Assembly (NCBI GenBank): GCA_964387645.1
Contig: CAYLYM010000036.1
Coordinates: 1-31,238, forward strand
Direction: 5' to 3'
DNA from: CAYLYM01 sp964387645
Lineage (GTDB): Bacteria; Calditrichota; Calditrichia; RBG-13-44-9
DNA length: 31,238 nucleotides
This document shows, piece after piece, positions 8,538 through 17,450 of the stretch (positions within the stretch are counted from its first letter, which is position 1; each line of letters starts with the position of its first letter). Below the pieces are notes generated by a model. That model saw nothing but the letters and a program-made list of their open reading frames with translations. It made no database searches and was not told where the DNA came from. The translations under genes were made by a program, and so were the position numbers.

Positions 8538-9505
8538 TTAGTCCCTTTTTTATTATAGTTGGCAAATAATTCAAGCTGTTCATTTTTTATGAATAAGTCT
8601 AATTGTTCAGATGGAGATTTGATTCGAACAGTCTTGGGAGGGATGTTTTTCTTGGGAGCATTTGGATCATAAACGCACCTGTCCATTGGACGTACCCTCA
8701 GAATGCCTTTTTCGGCTGCATGAATTCTCTCTTTCGCAATTTGTATGTATTCAGGTATTATTTCTGCTCCTATAGCTTTTCTACTGTGCATCAGAGCAGC
8801 TATTGCAGTTGTTCCAACTCCAATAAAAGGATCAAGAATCCAATCGCCTTCATTTGTCAAAGCCAGTACCAATCTTTCAATTAATTCCACAGGAAATTGA
8901 CAGGGATGAATAGTTTTTTCTACGTGATTTGCTTTAACATTGGGTATCTCCCAAACATCAGAGGGATTTTTCCCCAAAGGATGACCTGAAAGTTGACCTT
9001 TTTTGGGGCCTTTAAAGTGTTTTTTATCAGGATATTTTTGGGGAATTCTTACATCATCTAAATTAAAAGTATAGTTGTCGCTTTTTGTGAACCATAAAAT
9101 AACTTCATATCTGCCAGAGAATCTTTTAGTTGCGTGTAAGCCATGACCAAAGTGCCAAATAATTCTGTTTCTTAAATGAAGTCCTAAATCGGAAAAAATT
9201 GGATAAAGTAATATGTCTAATGGAATTATTTCCCCATTTTCGACATAATTACCTACTTGCCAACAAATGCTTCCATCATCTTTCAGAACACGAACACACT
9301 CAGAAATCACCTTTTTTTGTTGCTTTAGATAATCCTCAATTTCCATTTTGTTTTCATACGGTTTACCTAAATTATAAGGAGGTGAAGTGACAACTAATTT
9401 CACGAAATCATCAGGTATGTTTTGGAGTAATTCTTTAGTATCCCCTTCATGAAGAATAAAATCTGCGGTTGGGTCAAATATTTTAGATATTTTTATATTA
9501 CTCAT
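8534..9505 (-). CDS. Site-specific DNA methyltransferase of a type II restriction-modification system, probable N4-cytosine
   Basis: Transfers a methyl group from SAM to DNA to protect against the partner endonuclease. Motif IV, T-S-P-P-Y-N at 40-45, precedes motif I, D-P-F-I-G-V-G-T-T at 225-233, so this is the beta-type motif order. S-P-P-Y rather than D-P-P-Y favours N4-methylcytosine, as known for BglII-type partners. The predicted site, by analogy with BglII (AGATCT) or BstYI (RGATCY), is inference. I chose the ATG at 9505 (M-S-N-I-K); the frame is open 12 codons further to a TTG at 9541, and neither start has a clear ribosome site. The stop overlaps the endonuclease start by 4 nt, showing translational coupling. 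The gene appears intact while its endonuclease is not. Confidence 0.9.
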   Translation of the reverse strand: MSNIKISKIFDPTADFILHEGDTKELLQNIPDDFVKLVVTSPPYNLGKPYENKMEIEDYLKQQKKVISECVRVLKDDGSICWQVGNYVENGEIIPLDILLYPIFSDLGLHLRNRIIWHFGHGLHATKRFSGRYEVILWFTKSDNYTFNLDDVRIPQKYPDKKHFKGPKKGQLSGHPLGKNPSDVWEIPNVKANHVEKTIHPCQFPVELIERLVLALTNEGDWILDPFIGVGTTAIAALMHSRKAIGAEIIPEYIQIAKERIHAAEKGILRVRPMDRCVYDPNAPKKNIPPKTVRIKSPSEQLDLFIKNEQLELFANYNKKGTK

Positions 9506-9680
9506 ATCAAAAAATTTATAAACTAATTTTGATTCTAACAAGAAATAATTTTATCCAGAATCTTCATATTCAATAATATTGTTTTTAAGATATCTAAAAT
9601 TAACATGTTAGTCAGAATGACGATTTTTATTTCAGAATTGAATTATTTTTACTGGAAATTTATCATAGGGCTGAAATGTA

Positions 9681-9709
9681 TTGAAAACTCTCTCATATTC
9701 TATTATTTT
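9681..9709 (+). promoter_or_regulatory. Candidate sigma70-like promoter for the DUF362-AmmeMemoRadiSam operon
   Basis: TTGAAA at 9681-9686 and TATTTT at 9704-9709 are separated by 17 bases and lie about 33 bases before the DUF362 start. In AT-rich DNA such matches arise by chance, so support is weak. The rest of the gap from 9506 holds nothing recognisable. Confidence 0.3.
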
Positions 9710-9742
9710 TAAAGTATCAATAATTTAATTTTTAATGTCTAT

Positions 9743-10732
9743 ATGAATCGCAGGGAATTTCTAACAAAAAGTTTAATTGCCTTCAATTCAACAATAGGTG
9801 TTTTCGTAGCACCTCTGTATAGTTATTTTTTTCCAGATAAGGGTTTAAAATCAAAGATCGTTATTGCGCAAGATGAACAGCTTCAGCCCCGAGAATTCTC
9901 ATTGGATCCTGACCGTTTGTTAAAATTATTAGATGACGCTATGATGTGCTATTTTGATGTTGATAAACCGGAAAAGGTCTGGAGAAAGGTGGTTCGTCCG
10001 GGAGAAGTGGTTGGCTTAAAAGTGAACTGCCTGTCCGGTCGCGGTAACACCACGCATGTGGAGTTGGTGGATGCGGTTTGTGAGCGGCTTCAACAAGCCG
10101 GGATTAAATCCAGTAACATTGTCATCTGGGACCGTTTTAATTCTGATTTAGAAGAGGCTGGTTTTAAAATAAAAACACGTGGCAGTGAGGTGCGTTGTTT
10201 TGGTAATGATACTCTGGGTTTTGAGGACAAATTATATACATTTGGTTCTGCTGGCAGCCTAATTTGCAAAACACTTACCCGTGTATGCGATGCGGTGATT
10301 AATCTGCCGGTCTTGAAAGATCACAGTATTGCCGGTGTAACTATTGCATTGAAAAATTTCTTTGGAGCCATACATAATCCTAATAAATATCATTTGAATA
10401 CTGGCGATCCTTACATCCCCGATGTGTTTATGTTTTCCCCAATTCGTCAAAAAGTGCGTTTAACCATTTGTGATGCCACGGTGGCTCAATATCATGGGGG
10501 GCCTTCTTATATGCCGCAATGGTGTTGGCCGTTCAATGGGCTTTTAATAAGTGAAGATCCGGTTGCTTTGGATTATATTGGCTGGCAAATAATCGAGGAA
10601 AAAAGAAAGGAAAAAGGTATGAAACCACTTAAAGCAGAGGGGCGAGAGCCAACTTATATCGCCACGGCGGCCGATTTAAATCATCGGTTGGGAACAAATA
10701 ATCCCAATCGGATTGAAATAATAAGAACATAA
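9743..10732 (+). CDS. DUF362 family protein with Tat leader
   Basis: A 329-residue protein starting M-N-R-R-E-F-L, a near-ideal twin-arginine motif, followed by a hydrophobic segment to about residue 30. It should therefore be exported folded, or anchored, by the Tat system. The body matches the DUF362 family: V-V-G-L-K-V-N-C-L near 90, I-N-L-P-V-L-K-D-H and T-I-A-L-K-N-F-F-G-A-I-H in the middle, and S-E-D-P-V-A-L-D-Y-I-G near 277. The family's function is not established, though some members are fused to ferredoxin domains. No ribosome site is obvious before the ATG, but the Tat motif fixes the start. It is followed 14 bases later by the AmmeMemoRadiSam radical SAM gene, suggesting one operon and a shared pathway. 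Confidence 0.87.
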   Translation: MNRREFLTKSLIAFNSTIGVFVAPLYSYFFPDKGLKSKIVIAQDEQLQPREFSLDPDRLLKLLDDAMMCYFDVDKPEKVWRKVVRPGEVVGLKVNCLSGRGNTTHVELVDAVCERLQQAGIKSSNIVIWDRFNSDLEEAGFKIKTRGSEVRCFGNDTLGFEDKLYTFGSAGSLICKTLTRVCDAVINLPVLKDHSIAGVTIALKNFFGAIHNPNKYHLNTGDPYIPDVFMFSPIRQKVRLTICDATVAQYHGGPSYMPQWCWPFNGLLISEDPVALDYIGWQIIEEKRKEKGMKPLKAEGREPTYIATAADLNHRLGTNNPNRIEIIRT

Positions 10733-10746
10733 TAGAGGGCTGCAAT

Positions 10747-12003
10747 ATGTCCCATAAAAAATTAGACAAATCGGTGAAGGTACCTGCTGAAATTGATTCC
10801 GCCTCTACTACTATAGATGCATTACCTGAAGATTCTCAGCGCCAAGTTCAGCAGTTTAATGGTCTTTCCGATGAAAAAATTGATCGACGGTTCTTTTTGA
10901 AGTCCTCGGCTGCACTTGGTCTGGCAACTGCCTGTGCATCCTTATTGACGCCCCGAATAACTTTTTCAGAAAGTCCAGATAAAGAGTTCGAAAAATTCAT
11001 CAAAGAAGCGCAATTCTACGAGAAGTTACCGTATAAAAAAATTCGCTGTAAGTTGTGCCCGCGGGAATGTGTGATTGATGATCGCGAAAGAGGATATTGT
11101 GGAGTTCGAGAAAACCGTGGAGGTACTTATTATACACTAGTTTATTCGCGACCATGTACGCTTCATGCCGATCCAATTGAGAAAAAACCGTTTTTTCATT
11201 TTCTTCCCGGCACTTTAGCTTTTTCTATTGCTACTGCTGGATGTAATGTCAATTGTAAATTTTGCCAGAACTGGGAAATCTCACAAGTTCGGCCTGAACG
11301 CGTTCGAAGCATCTATCTGCCACCAGAAAAAGTGTCTGAAATGGCCATTCAATATCGCTGCGATTCAATTGCCTACACCTACAGTGAGCCTACCATTTTT
11401 TACGAATATATGTTAGATACAGCGATTGCTGGACATAAAGATGATGTAAAAAGTGTGGTTGTTACAGCCGGCTACATTTCAAAGGATCCTCTTATTGAAT
11501 TATGTAAACATGTCGATGCCATTAAGATTGATTTAAAGGCTTTTTCAGAAAAATTTTATAAAGAAGTGGTCAATGGCGAGTTGAAACCTGTGCTTGATAG
11601 TCTGGTTACCATAAAAAAAATGGGGGTATGGACCGAAATTGTTTATCTGGTGGTACCTACATTGAACGACAGTGACGATGAATTTAAAGGTTTATGCCGC
11701 TGGATTCGTAGTGAACTTGGAGTGGATGTACCAGTACATTTCACGCGTTTTTATCCACAGTATTTACTGAAAAATCTGCCGCCTACACCTATCAGTACAC
11801 TAGAAAGAGCCAAAGAGATTGCTGATGCTGAAGGATTACATTATGTTTATGTTGGAAATGTGCCCGGACATCCTGCGGAGAATACTTACTGTCCTAATTG
11901 TGGGAATGTGGTAATCGGAAGAATTGGTTATACGATTCGCAGTTATAATATCAAAAACGGCCGATGTAAAAATTGTCAACACAAAATAGCTGGAGTTTGG
12001 TAA
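10747..12003 (+). CDS. amrS: AmmeMemoRadiSam system radical SAM enzyme with Tat-like leader
   Basis: A radical SAM protein of the PflA-like AmmeMemoRadiSam family, 418 residues. The cluster motif C166-x3-C170-x2-C173 (A-G-C-N-V-N-C-K-F-C-Q-N-W) binds the 4Fe-4S cluster and SAM. An N-terminal cysteine set, C101, C104, C108 and C118 (C-K-L-C-P-R-E-C ... G-Y-C-G-V), and a C-terminal C-P-N-C ... C-K-N-C pair probably bind metal. Unusually, residues 46-70 read D-R-R-F-F-L-K-S-S then a hydrophobic stretch, a twin-arginine-like signal set behind a 45-residue polar extension; A-T-A-C within it resembles a lipobox. The start at 10747 has GAGGG just upstream. It sits 14 bases after DUF362 and 37 bases before the MEMO-AMMECR1 gene. 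The substrate is unknown for the whole family. Confidence 0.93.
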   Translation: MSHKKLDKSVKVPAEIDSASTTIDALPEDSQRQVQQFNGLSDEKIDRRFFLKSSAALGLATACASLLTPRITFSESPDKEFEKFIKEAQFYEKLPYKKIRCKLCPRECVIDDRERGYCGVRENRGGTYYTLVYSRPCTLHADPIEKKPFFHFLPGTLAFSIATAGCNVNCKFCQNWEISQVRPERVRSIYLPPEKVSEMAIQYRCDSIAYTYSEPTIFYEYMLDTAIAGHKDDVKSVVVTAGYISKDPLIELCKHVDAIKIDLKAFSEKFYKEVVNGELKPVLDSLVTIKKMGVWTEIVYLVVPTLNDSDDEFKGLCRWIRSELGVDVPVHFTRFYPQYLLKNLPPTPISTLERAKEIADAEGLHYVYVGNVPGHPAENTYCPNCGNVVIGRIGYTIRSYNIKNGRCKNCQHKIAGVW

Positions 12004-12040
12004 TTTTTTTAAATGTATTTTTTAAGCTGGAGTATAAAAA

Positions 12041-13552
12041 ATGTCAAAGAAAAAGGTATTTATTGTGGGAGCTATTACATTTTTTATATTATCGTTTGTT
12101 ACTATATTTTCGAAGTTGAACAATTCAGGGGGAGAAAAAGTGAGAGAACCTGTGGTTGCTGGAGCTTTTTACCCTGCTAATCCGGGTGAATTAGCCCGGA
12201 TGGTGGATGAATTGATTGGCAAAGCCAATCCAAAGGAAATTAATGGACAGGTTGTAGGTCTGGTTTGTCCACATGCCGGCTATATTTATTCCGGACATGT
12301 GGCTGCTCACTCATATGCTTTGCTTAAGGGAAAAGACATTGAACGCGTTGTGATCATTTCTCCATCCCATGTAACCGCTTTTAGCGGTGCTGCTATTTAT
12401 GACGGCGATGTTTATGCTACTCCTTTAGGGAGGATTGAGGTCGATAAAAAGTTTGCTGAAAAATTAGCCAGTTCTCATCGGCTTTTAAAACTTTCTGAAG
12501 AAGGGCATGAGACACTATATCAAGGCAGGGGAGAACATGCCATTGAAGTTCAACTTCCCTTTCTGCAAAGAGTGTTAGGTGAATTTAAACTGGTTCCGGT
12601 AGTGATGGGTGATCAGAACTACGAAACCTGCCGGACATTAGGGAAAGCACTGGCAAAATTAATTAAGGATAACAAAACGATCATTGTGGCCAGCTCCGAT
12701 CTTTCTCATTTTCATTCGTATGATGAAGCGGTAAAGTTGGACCACAAAGTTATTAATGCCATTAAAGAATGGGATTATTTTAATCTTTTAAGGAATTTGC
12801 AATCGCGCATCTGGGAAGCTTGTGGTGGTGGTCCGATTGTTGCTACCATGATTGCGGCTGAAGAATTAGGCGCCAATGAGGCGATATTATTAAAATATGC
12901 CAATTCCGGTGATGTTCCGGCCGGCGAACGGAGTCGAGTAGTAGGATATTCTGCAATTGCTTTTTGTAAAAATAAAGAAGCCCATCGTAATAAAGATAAT
13001 GAATTCAGTTTAAGCAAAGCAGAGCAAGAAGAATTGCTTAAAATTGCCAGGCAAGCTGTTGAGAGCATAGTCAGGCAGAAAAAGGTACTGGAAATATCAC
13101 ACTGCGAATATGAGGCTTTGAAGCAAGATCGCGGTGCTTTTGTTACTTTGAGAAAACATGGTCAATTACGGGGTTGTATCGGTTACACTGCTCCTATCCA
13201 ACCGCTTTATTTAACGGTTCGCGATGCGGCCATCAGTGCAGCTGAGCGAGACCCTCGCTTCAGACCTGTACAGGAAGATGAGCTCGATGAATTGTCTTAT
13301 GAAATTTCTGTTCTTTCACCCATGCGGCATGTGAGGGATATCAATGAGATCGTGATCGGTAAACATGGCCTGGTTGTCAAAAAAGGTTATTCTGAAGGAT
13401 TACTCCTGCCGCAAGTTGCTCCTGAACAGGGTTGGGATTGTATCGAGTTTCTTGAACATACTTGCCGGAAAGCGGGTTTACCGCCCGAGGCCTGGAAGGA
13501 TGAGGATACAGATATTTTTTGCTTTACTGCTTTTGTATTTGGAGAACATTAA
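12041..13552 (+). CDS. amrBA: Membrane-anchored MEMO1-AMMECR1 fusion (AmmeMemoRadiSam proteins B and A)
   Basis: A 503-residue fusion. Residues 7-24 form one hydrophobic helix after a K-rich start, so the protein is probably anchored with its domains outside the cytoplasm. Residues about 36-310 are a MEMO-like domain (relative of extradiol dioxygenases): A-G-A-F-Y-P at 40-45, H78 in C-P-H-A-G, H110 in S-P-S-H, S-S-D-L-S-H at 218-223 and C261 in A-C-G-G-G-P, corresponding to the putative metal-site H, H and C of human MEMO. Residues about 325-500 are an AMMECR1 domain with the hallmark L-R-G-C-I-G at 376-381. Human counterparts are linked to signalling and disease, but bacterial function is unknown. 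A GGAG site precedes the ATG. The stop overlaps the stop of the convergent membrane protein by 4 nt. Confidence 0.95.
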   Translation: MSKKKVFIVGAITFFILSFVTIFSKLNNSGGEKVREPVVAGAFYPANPGELARMVDELIGKANPKEINGQVVGLVCPHAGYIYSGHVAAHSYALLKGKDIERVVIISPSHVTAFSGAAIYDGDVYATPLGRIEVDKKFAEKLASSHRLLKLSEEGHETLYQGRGEHAIEVQLPFLQRVLGEFKLVPVVMGDQNYETCRTLGKALAKLIKDNKTIIVASSDLSHFHSYDEAVKLDHKVINAIKEWDYFNLLRNLQSRIWEACGGGPIVATMIAAEELGANEAILLKYANSGDVPAGERSRVVGYSAIAFCKNKEAHRNKDNEFSLSKAEQEELLKIARQAVESIVRQKKVLEISHCEYEALKQDRGAFVTLRKHGQLRGCIGYTAPIQPLYLTVRDAAISAAERDPRFRPVQEDELDELSYEISVLSPMRHVRDINEIVIGKHGLVVKKGYSEGLLLPQVAPEQGWDCIEFLEHTCRKAGLPPEAWKDEDTDIFCFTAFVFGEH

Positions 13553-15867
13553 TACATCGGATGCCGTGTTGTGATCCAATAGTACAGAAGACTGGTAGCG
13601 ACGACCATCATATTCAAAAAACCGATGATCAGGGCGGTTTTCAAAAACCCGAAAGTCGGAATTAGAAAAACGCTTAAAGAGATAGCGCCGATAAGGCCGC
13701 CAATTAAATCCAGGCCATAAATTTTACCTGAATTTTTTTGCTCATCTGCTTTCCCGCTGAAAAAAATCTGGCTTACCAGAAGAAATTGGAATCCGCCAAT
13801 TGCTCCGCTCAAAATTGCCAGTAACGGGAATAAAATCAGACTACCTAGCATTTGCATATTGCTACCTGGTAATCGATTGAGCCAGTTAAGTAACAAAAAA
13901 AAGCCAACCGGGAATATTCCTGCAATAATGTGGTTTCCCATTAGAATCTTTAAATTTACCAAAACTTCCGATTCTCCAATGTGTTTTCGCAGGGCGGCCC
14001 AACTGCCGACGGCCAGCCCACACATAAACAGCGCGATCAGTAATGTTAATTGATGGTAAACGTAGCCATAAACTGCTTGAAATCCTAAAATCAGTAACAA
14101 TTCCAGACACATAATAGTAAAACCCATGATGATGACAGCGAAAGAGGCAATCGTTCGATATTGTTGTTTCTCAGGAATTTTCCAGAAAATAAAGAAAATT
14201 AACAGAAAAACAGGCAAAATTATTAAGATGGCAAATTTTGGGAATGAGATTCCAGTGAGGTTTTCAAAGAATTTCCTTAATTGTGGTATGAACTGGGTAC
14301 TCCAGAGAACTGTATCGTAAAAATAGGCAATCGGAGCAAAATCTTTGTTTATGGAAGTGTATGGGTTTGGTGCAAGAGCTTTCTGTAAATCCTGCATCCT
14401 GTCTGGCATCATACGAAAAGGTAAGTAATATTCACGAACGTATTTGGTGTCCAGATTTCTTTCTCTCAATCGTTTAATCAGGGTATCGGGATTGGCATCG
14501 AATATCTGGTTCGTATTTGATGCAAAAAAGTGGACAGTGTTTCCCGGGATAAAGGTCACCTGGGTGAAAGTGGTCTGCAGCGTTTGGAAGATGCATCGTA
14601 GAAAAGCAGCAAGTTGATCACTGATGTAATTTTCTGATGCGGTGAGTTGGAAAGCAATTAAACCGTCTGGGCGTAATTTTCTTGAGGCTTCCTGAAAAAA
14701 TTCTTGGGTAAAAAAACGGTTAATCTGAGCAGTTTGTGGATCAGGTAATGCACAAATGATCACATCGTACTTCGTGATTGTTTGTTTTAAAAATAATCGT
14801 CCATCGATGTGATGAATAGAAATCTGTGGGTGGTTAGTGATAGTCTTCCATAATTCTGGATCATTAGATTTGATGAGATCAAACAAAGTGGGGTCAAGTT
14901 CCAAATAGTCAATATGGCGGATGGTGGGGTGCTTCAGGGCTTCTTGTAAGCTTCCGTTTAATCCGCCACTAATAAGAAGCACATATTCTGGATTAGAATG
15001 CATCAATAATGGATAATGAACGGTTTCCTCGGCAGAAGCTGGATCGGGTAAATTGTAAATAACCAATCCATTCTGATAAATGGTTTTAAGACCATTGGTT
15101 TCTACCAGTACCAAATTCCCATAGATGGAGTTTCGGATATCTTTCAATCGAAAACCTTTCCATAAGAACTTGAGGGAAATTTCGTTCAATTTAGAACCAA
15201 AAATAGTGATAAAAAGGAGTATCAGTATATTAGTAGGAATAATCATGAGTCTATATTTACTTGAAGTAATTCTAATAATAAGCCAGCATGAGGCAAAAAG
15301 ATTACAGAAGGAGACAATAAAAGCAATTTGTAAAGAAGTGAAGTATGGAATCAGCCAGAAACCACTAATTACACCGGCCAATCCCGCTCCTGCTGCTTCC
15401 CACAAATATACTCGGCTACTGGAAGTTCCCAGATTAGTTTTCCTCTGCTTAGAGTGAAGATAAGTTCCGCTAGAAAAAAGGCCTCCAGAGAGTATACAAA
15501 ACGGTGCCAAAACCAGGAAAGAATCGATCACCATTGGTAATATTCCCATAATCTCTCCTGGAAGTGGTTGGAAAAGAGCCTTGCTGTAGCGTATCAGTAA
15601 AATGGTAAAGGGAACAATTATTGCAAGCGATATTTGTAAAACAGCCATTATAAAGTAAGGCTTTGGGTAGTGTCGGGTGAAACGTCCAAAAAAGAAGCTA
15701 CCTGTTGCTGTCCAGAAAAGCCAATTGGCCAAAACGATTCCCATAGAAATTTCGTTACCATAAAAAATAACCAGAAATTCCCGAAGACTTAACACTTGCA
15801 TAATAACGCTGGTAAAACCGATTAGAGCGAAAAGAGAATAGTATTCTGAAAATTTGAGCTTTTTCAT
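13549..15867 (-). CDS. Polytopic membrane protein with embedded spermidine-synthase-like domain
   Basis: A 772-residue protein with about six to seven membrane helices in residues 1-235, a soluble Rossmann-like spermidine-synthase-like domain in about 240-490, and another group of six to seven helices in 530-765. In the soluble domain L-L-I-S-G-G-L-N-G-S and D-Y-L-E-L-D-P correspond to the nucleotide-binding loop and the ribose-binding acid. The segment Y-D-V-I-I-C-A-L-P-D-P-Q-T-A replaces the D-x-x-D-P signature of true spermidine synthases and lacks the first, catalytic aspartate. Aminopropyl transfer is therefore doubtful; a different SAM-dependent or binding role in the membrane is more likely. 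It converges on the MEMO-AMMECR1 gene. Functional linkage with that system is suggested by position only. Confidence 0.85.
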   Translation of the reverse strand: MKKLKFSEYYSLFALIGFTSVIMQVLSLREFLVIFYGNEISMGIVLANWLFWTATGSFFFGRFTRHYPKPYFIMAVLQISLAIIVPFTILLIRYSKALFQPLPGEIMGILPMVIDSFLVLAPFCILSGGLFSSGTYLHSKQRKTNLGTSSSRVYLWEAAGAGLAGVISGFWLIPYFTSLQIAFIVSFCNLFASCWLIIRITSSKYRLMIIPTNILILLFITIFGSKLNEISLKFLWKGFRLKDIRNSIYGNLVLVETNGLKTIYQNGLVIYNLPDPASAEETVHYPLLMHSNPEYVLLISGGLNGSLQEALKHPTIRHIDYLELDPTLFDLIKSNDPELWKTITNHPQISIHHIDGRLFLKQTITKYDVIICALPDPQTAQINRFFTQEFFQEASRKLRPDGLIAFQLTASENYISDQLAAFLRCIFQTLQTTFTQVTFIPGNTVHFFASNTNQIFDANPDTLIKRLRERNLDTKYVREYYLPFRMMPDRMQDLQKALAPNPYTSINKDFAPIAYFYDTVLWSTQFIPQLRKFFENLTGISFPKFAILIILPVFLLIFFIFWKIPEKQQYRTIASFAVIIMGFTIMCLELLLILGFQAVYGYVYHQLTLLIALFMCGLAVGSWAALRKHIGESEVLVNLKILMGNHIIAGIFPVGFFLLLNWLNRLPGSNMQMLGSLILFPLLAILSGAIGGFQFLLVSQIFFSGKADEQKNSGKIYGLDLIGGLIGAISLSVFLIPTFGFLKTALIIGFLNMMVVATSLLYYWITTRHPMY

Positions 15868-15955
15868 AATAAAAAATGATCATTAATTAAATTAATTATA
15901 AATTAATCTAAACAATGGTAAGGTGCAAATTTTTCATGATATTAATGAAGAGAAA

Positions 15956-16927
15956 TTATTTCAGAGTACGGGAGGAATTATTGAACTGTCCATTTCCAAT
16001 TCGAATCATTTCAAGGTTTAAATTACCAATCAATAGACCCAGTACAACCAAAGTTGTGCCCAAGATCATAGGGAGTGATAAAATAGCCTTGAAAAATAGG
16101 TGGTCTAGACCTGCTGTGATCGATGGAACAACGTAGATAAAAGTGGCAGCCCATGCAGGGCCTTTCTTCTGGATACCGATGTAGTAGAATGTGTAGCCAA
16201 TAGCTGTGGGAAAAATAGCCATATACCACAAACCTGTCCAGGCCGAATAAGAAATGCTTTTTAGATGTTCCATAGTTAGAACCCTTCCCATAAATGGCAG
16301 CATCAAAAGCGCAGTAAATAAATAATTGTAGGCATTTATCCAAAGGGGATCCCATTGTGGATGTTTGGTAAGCTTAGCTGTGATTGTGTAAATGGACCAG
16401 CAAAGAGATGCTCCAAGGCAAAGCGCTTCGCCCAGCCCTGGTAACGTCAGTTTGAATCCGCCGCCTCGGGACAGGTTGACCCAGATAGCACCGGCAAAGG
16501 CCAGAATGAATCCAGCATAAAACCGGGTAGTACGGGTTTTTCTGAGAAAGATAATCTCACCTAAAGCAGTGAAAAAAGGATTCAGGGCAATAATCAAGGC
16601 TGTATCGGTTGGAGAAGTATATTTTAAAGCCCAGAAGAAAAGAATGTGATACCCAATCCCCGCGGTTAAGACCACAATGATAAGATGTTTTTGAAAGGTC
16701 TTTTTCATAATAGGTGGGTGTCGATGGCGATGGAAAAGAAGTAATCCTGGTAACATTAAAAAAGCCGAAAGCAGGAAGCGAAAAAAAACACTGGGAATTG
16801 GATCGACATCAGCAACCACGTATTTACCTGCGATGAAAGATCCTGCCCAGGTGGATGGAATTAGCAAAAAAATGATAGAAAAGAAGCGATCAGTAAATTT
16901 TATCTTTCGGATTATCTTTTTTCTCAT
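15956..16927 (-). CDS. EamA/DMT-family transporter
   Basis: A 323-residue inner-membrane protein with about ten hydrophobic helices arranged as two EamA repeats: the first from about 18 to 150 (W-A-G-S-F-I-A-G-K-Y, then Y-T-S-P-T-D-T-A-L-I-I-A-L-N-P), the second from about 165 to 315 (G-x-x-x-C-W-S-I-Y-T-I-T-A-K, then G-Y-T-F-Y-Y-I-G-I-Q). This matches drug/metabolite exporters of the RhaT/YdcZ-like superfamily. The transported compound cannot be predicted. The start M-R-K-K-I-I-R-K-I gives a basic cytoplasmic N-terminus. It lies 88 bases upstream of, and in the same direction as, the spermidine-synthase-like membrane protein, so a shared transcript is possible. Confidence 0.9.
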   Translation of the reverse strand: MRKKIIRKIKFTDRFFSIIFLLIPSTWAGSFIAGKYVVADVDPIPSVFFRFLLSAFLMLPGLLLFHRHRHPPIMKKTFQKHLIIVVLTAGIGYHILFFWALKYTSPTDTALIIALNPFFTALGEIIFLRKTRTTRFYAGFILAFAGAIWVNLSRGGGFKLTLPGLGEALCLGASLCWSIYTITAKLTKHPQWDPLWINAYNYLFTALLMLPFMGRVLTMEHLKSISYSAWTGLWYMAIFPTAIGYTFYYIGIQKKGPAWAATFIYVVPSITAGLDHLFFKAILSLPMILGTTLVVLGLLIGNLNLEMIRIGNGQFNNSSRTLK

Positions 16928-17450
16928 CGAAATTATTCAAGTGTATGTTTAATTTATAAAATAACAATATAATAAATTGCTCTGTAAGGTAAAATAAGAG
17001 TGTAATTTTAATTATGAAAATTACTGAAATTGATTTATAGCGTAATTTATTGATTTGTTTTAAAATTTCTTTTAAATAAAGGGATTTCAGCTTGAAAAAG
17101 AATAATTGCAGTTATTTTCAAATCACACAAATTGCAAACACTTTCTTCTGTTCAATTGATCTTTTAAATTATTAAAGTTCATTTCGCAATATTTTAAGTA
17201 TTTTATCAAATACGAAATTTTGTTTATAATAATTTGGGTTTGAAATGGAATAAATTTATTTATAAATCGAATCAAGTAGGATAGTATTTTTATTTTTAAT
17301 AAATAATAAAAGCAATAAAATTATTTTTTAATAAAATGTAAAGAAACTGTATAAAGTTTTTAACCATTTTCATTTTATTACATTTATTTTGTATCTTATA
17401 ATGTTTATTTTTTGAAATAATTTTTAACACCAATCATAAAGAGGTGAGTT
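16928..17450. other. AT-rich divergent intergenic region
   Basis: About 520 bases between the divergent transporter and M16 protease genes. No reading frame with a ribosome site, RNA gene or repeat was recognised, apart from a possible -10 element listed separately. Confidence 0.5.
17397..17402 (+). promoter_or_regulatory. Candidate -10 element TATAAT upstream of the M16 pair
   Basis: A perfect TATAAT about 48 bases before the first M16 start codon. No good -35 (TTGACA-like) lies at the expected distance, so this is a weak call in AT-rich DNA. Confidence 0.3.
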
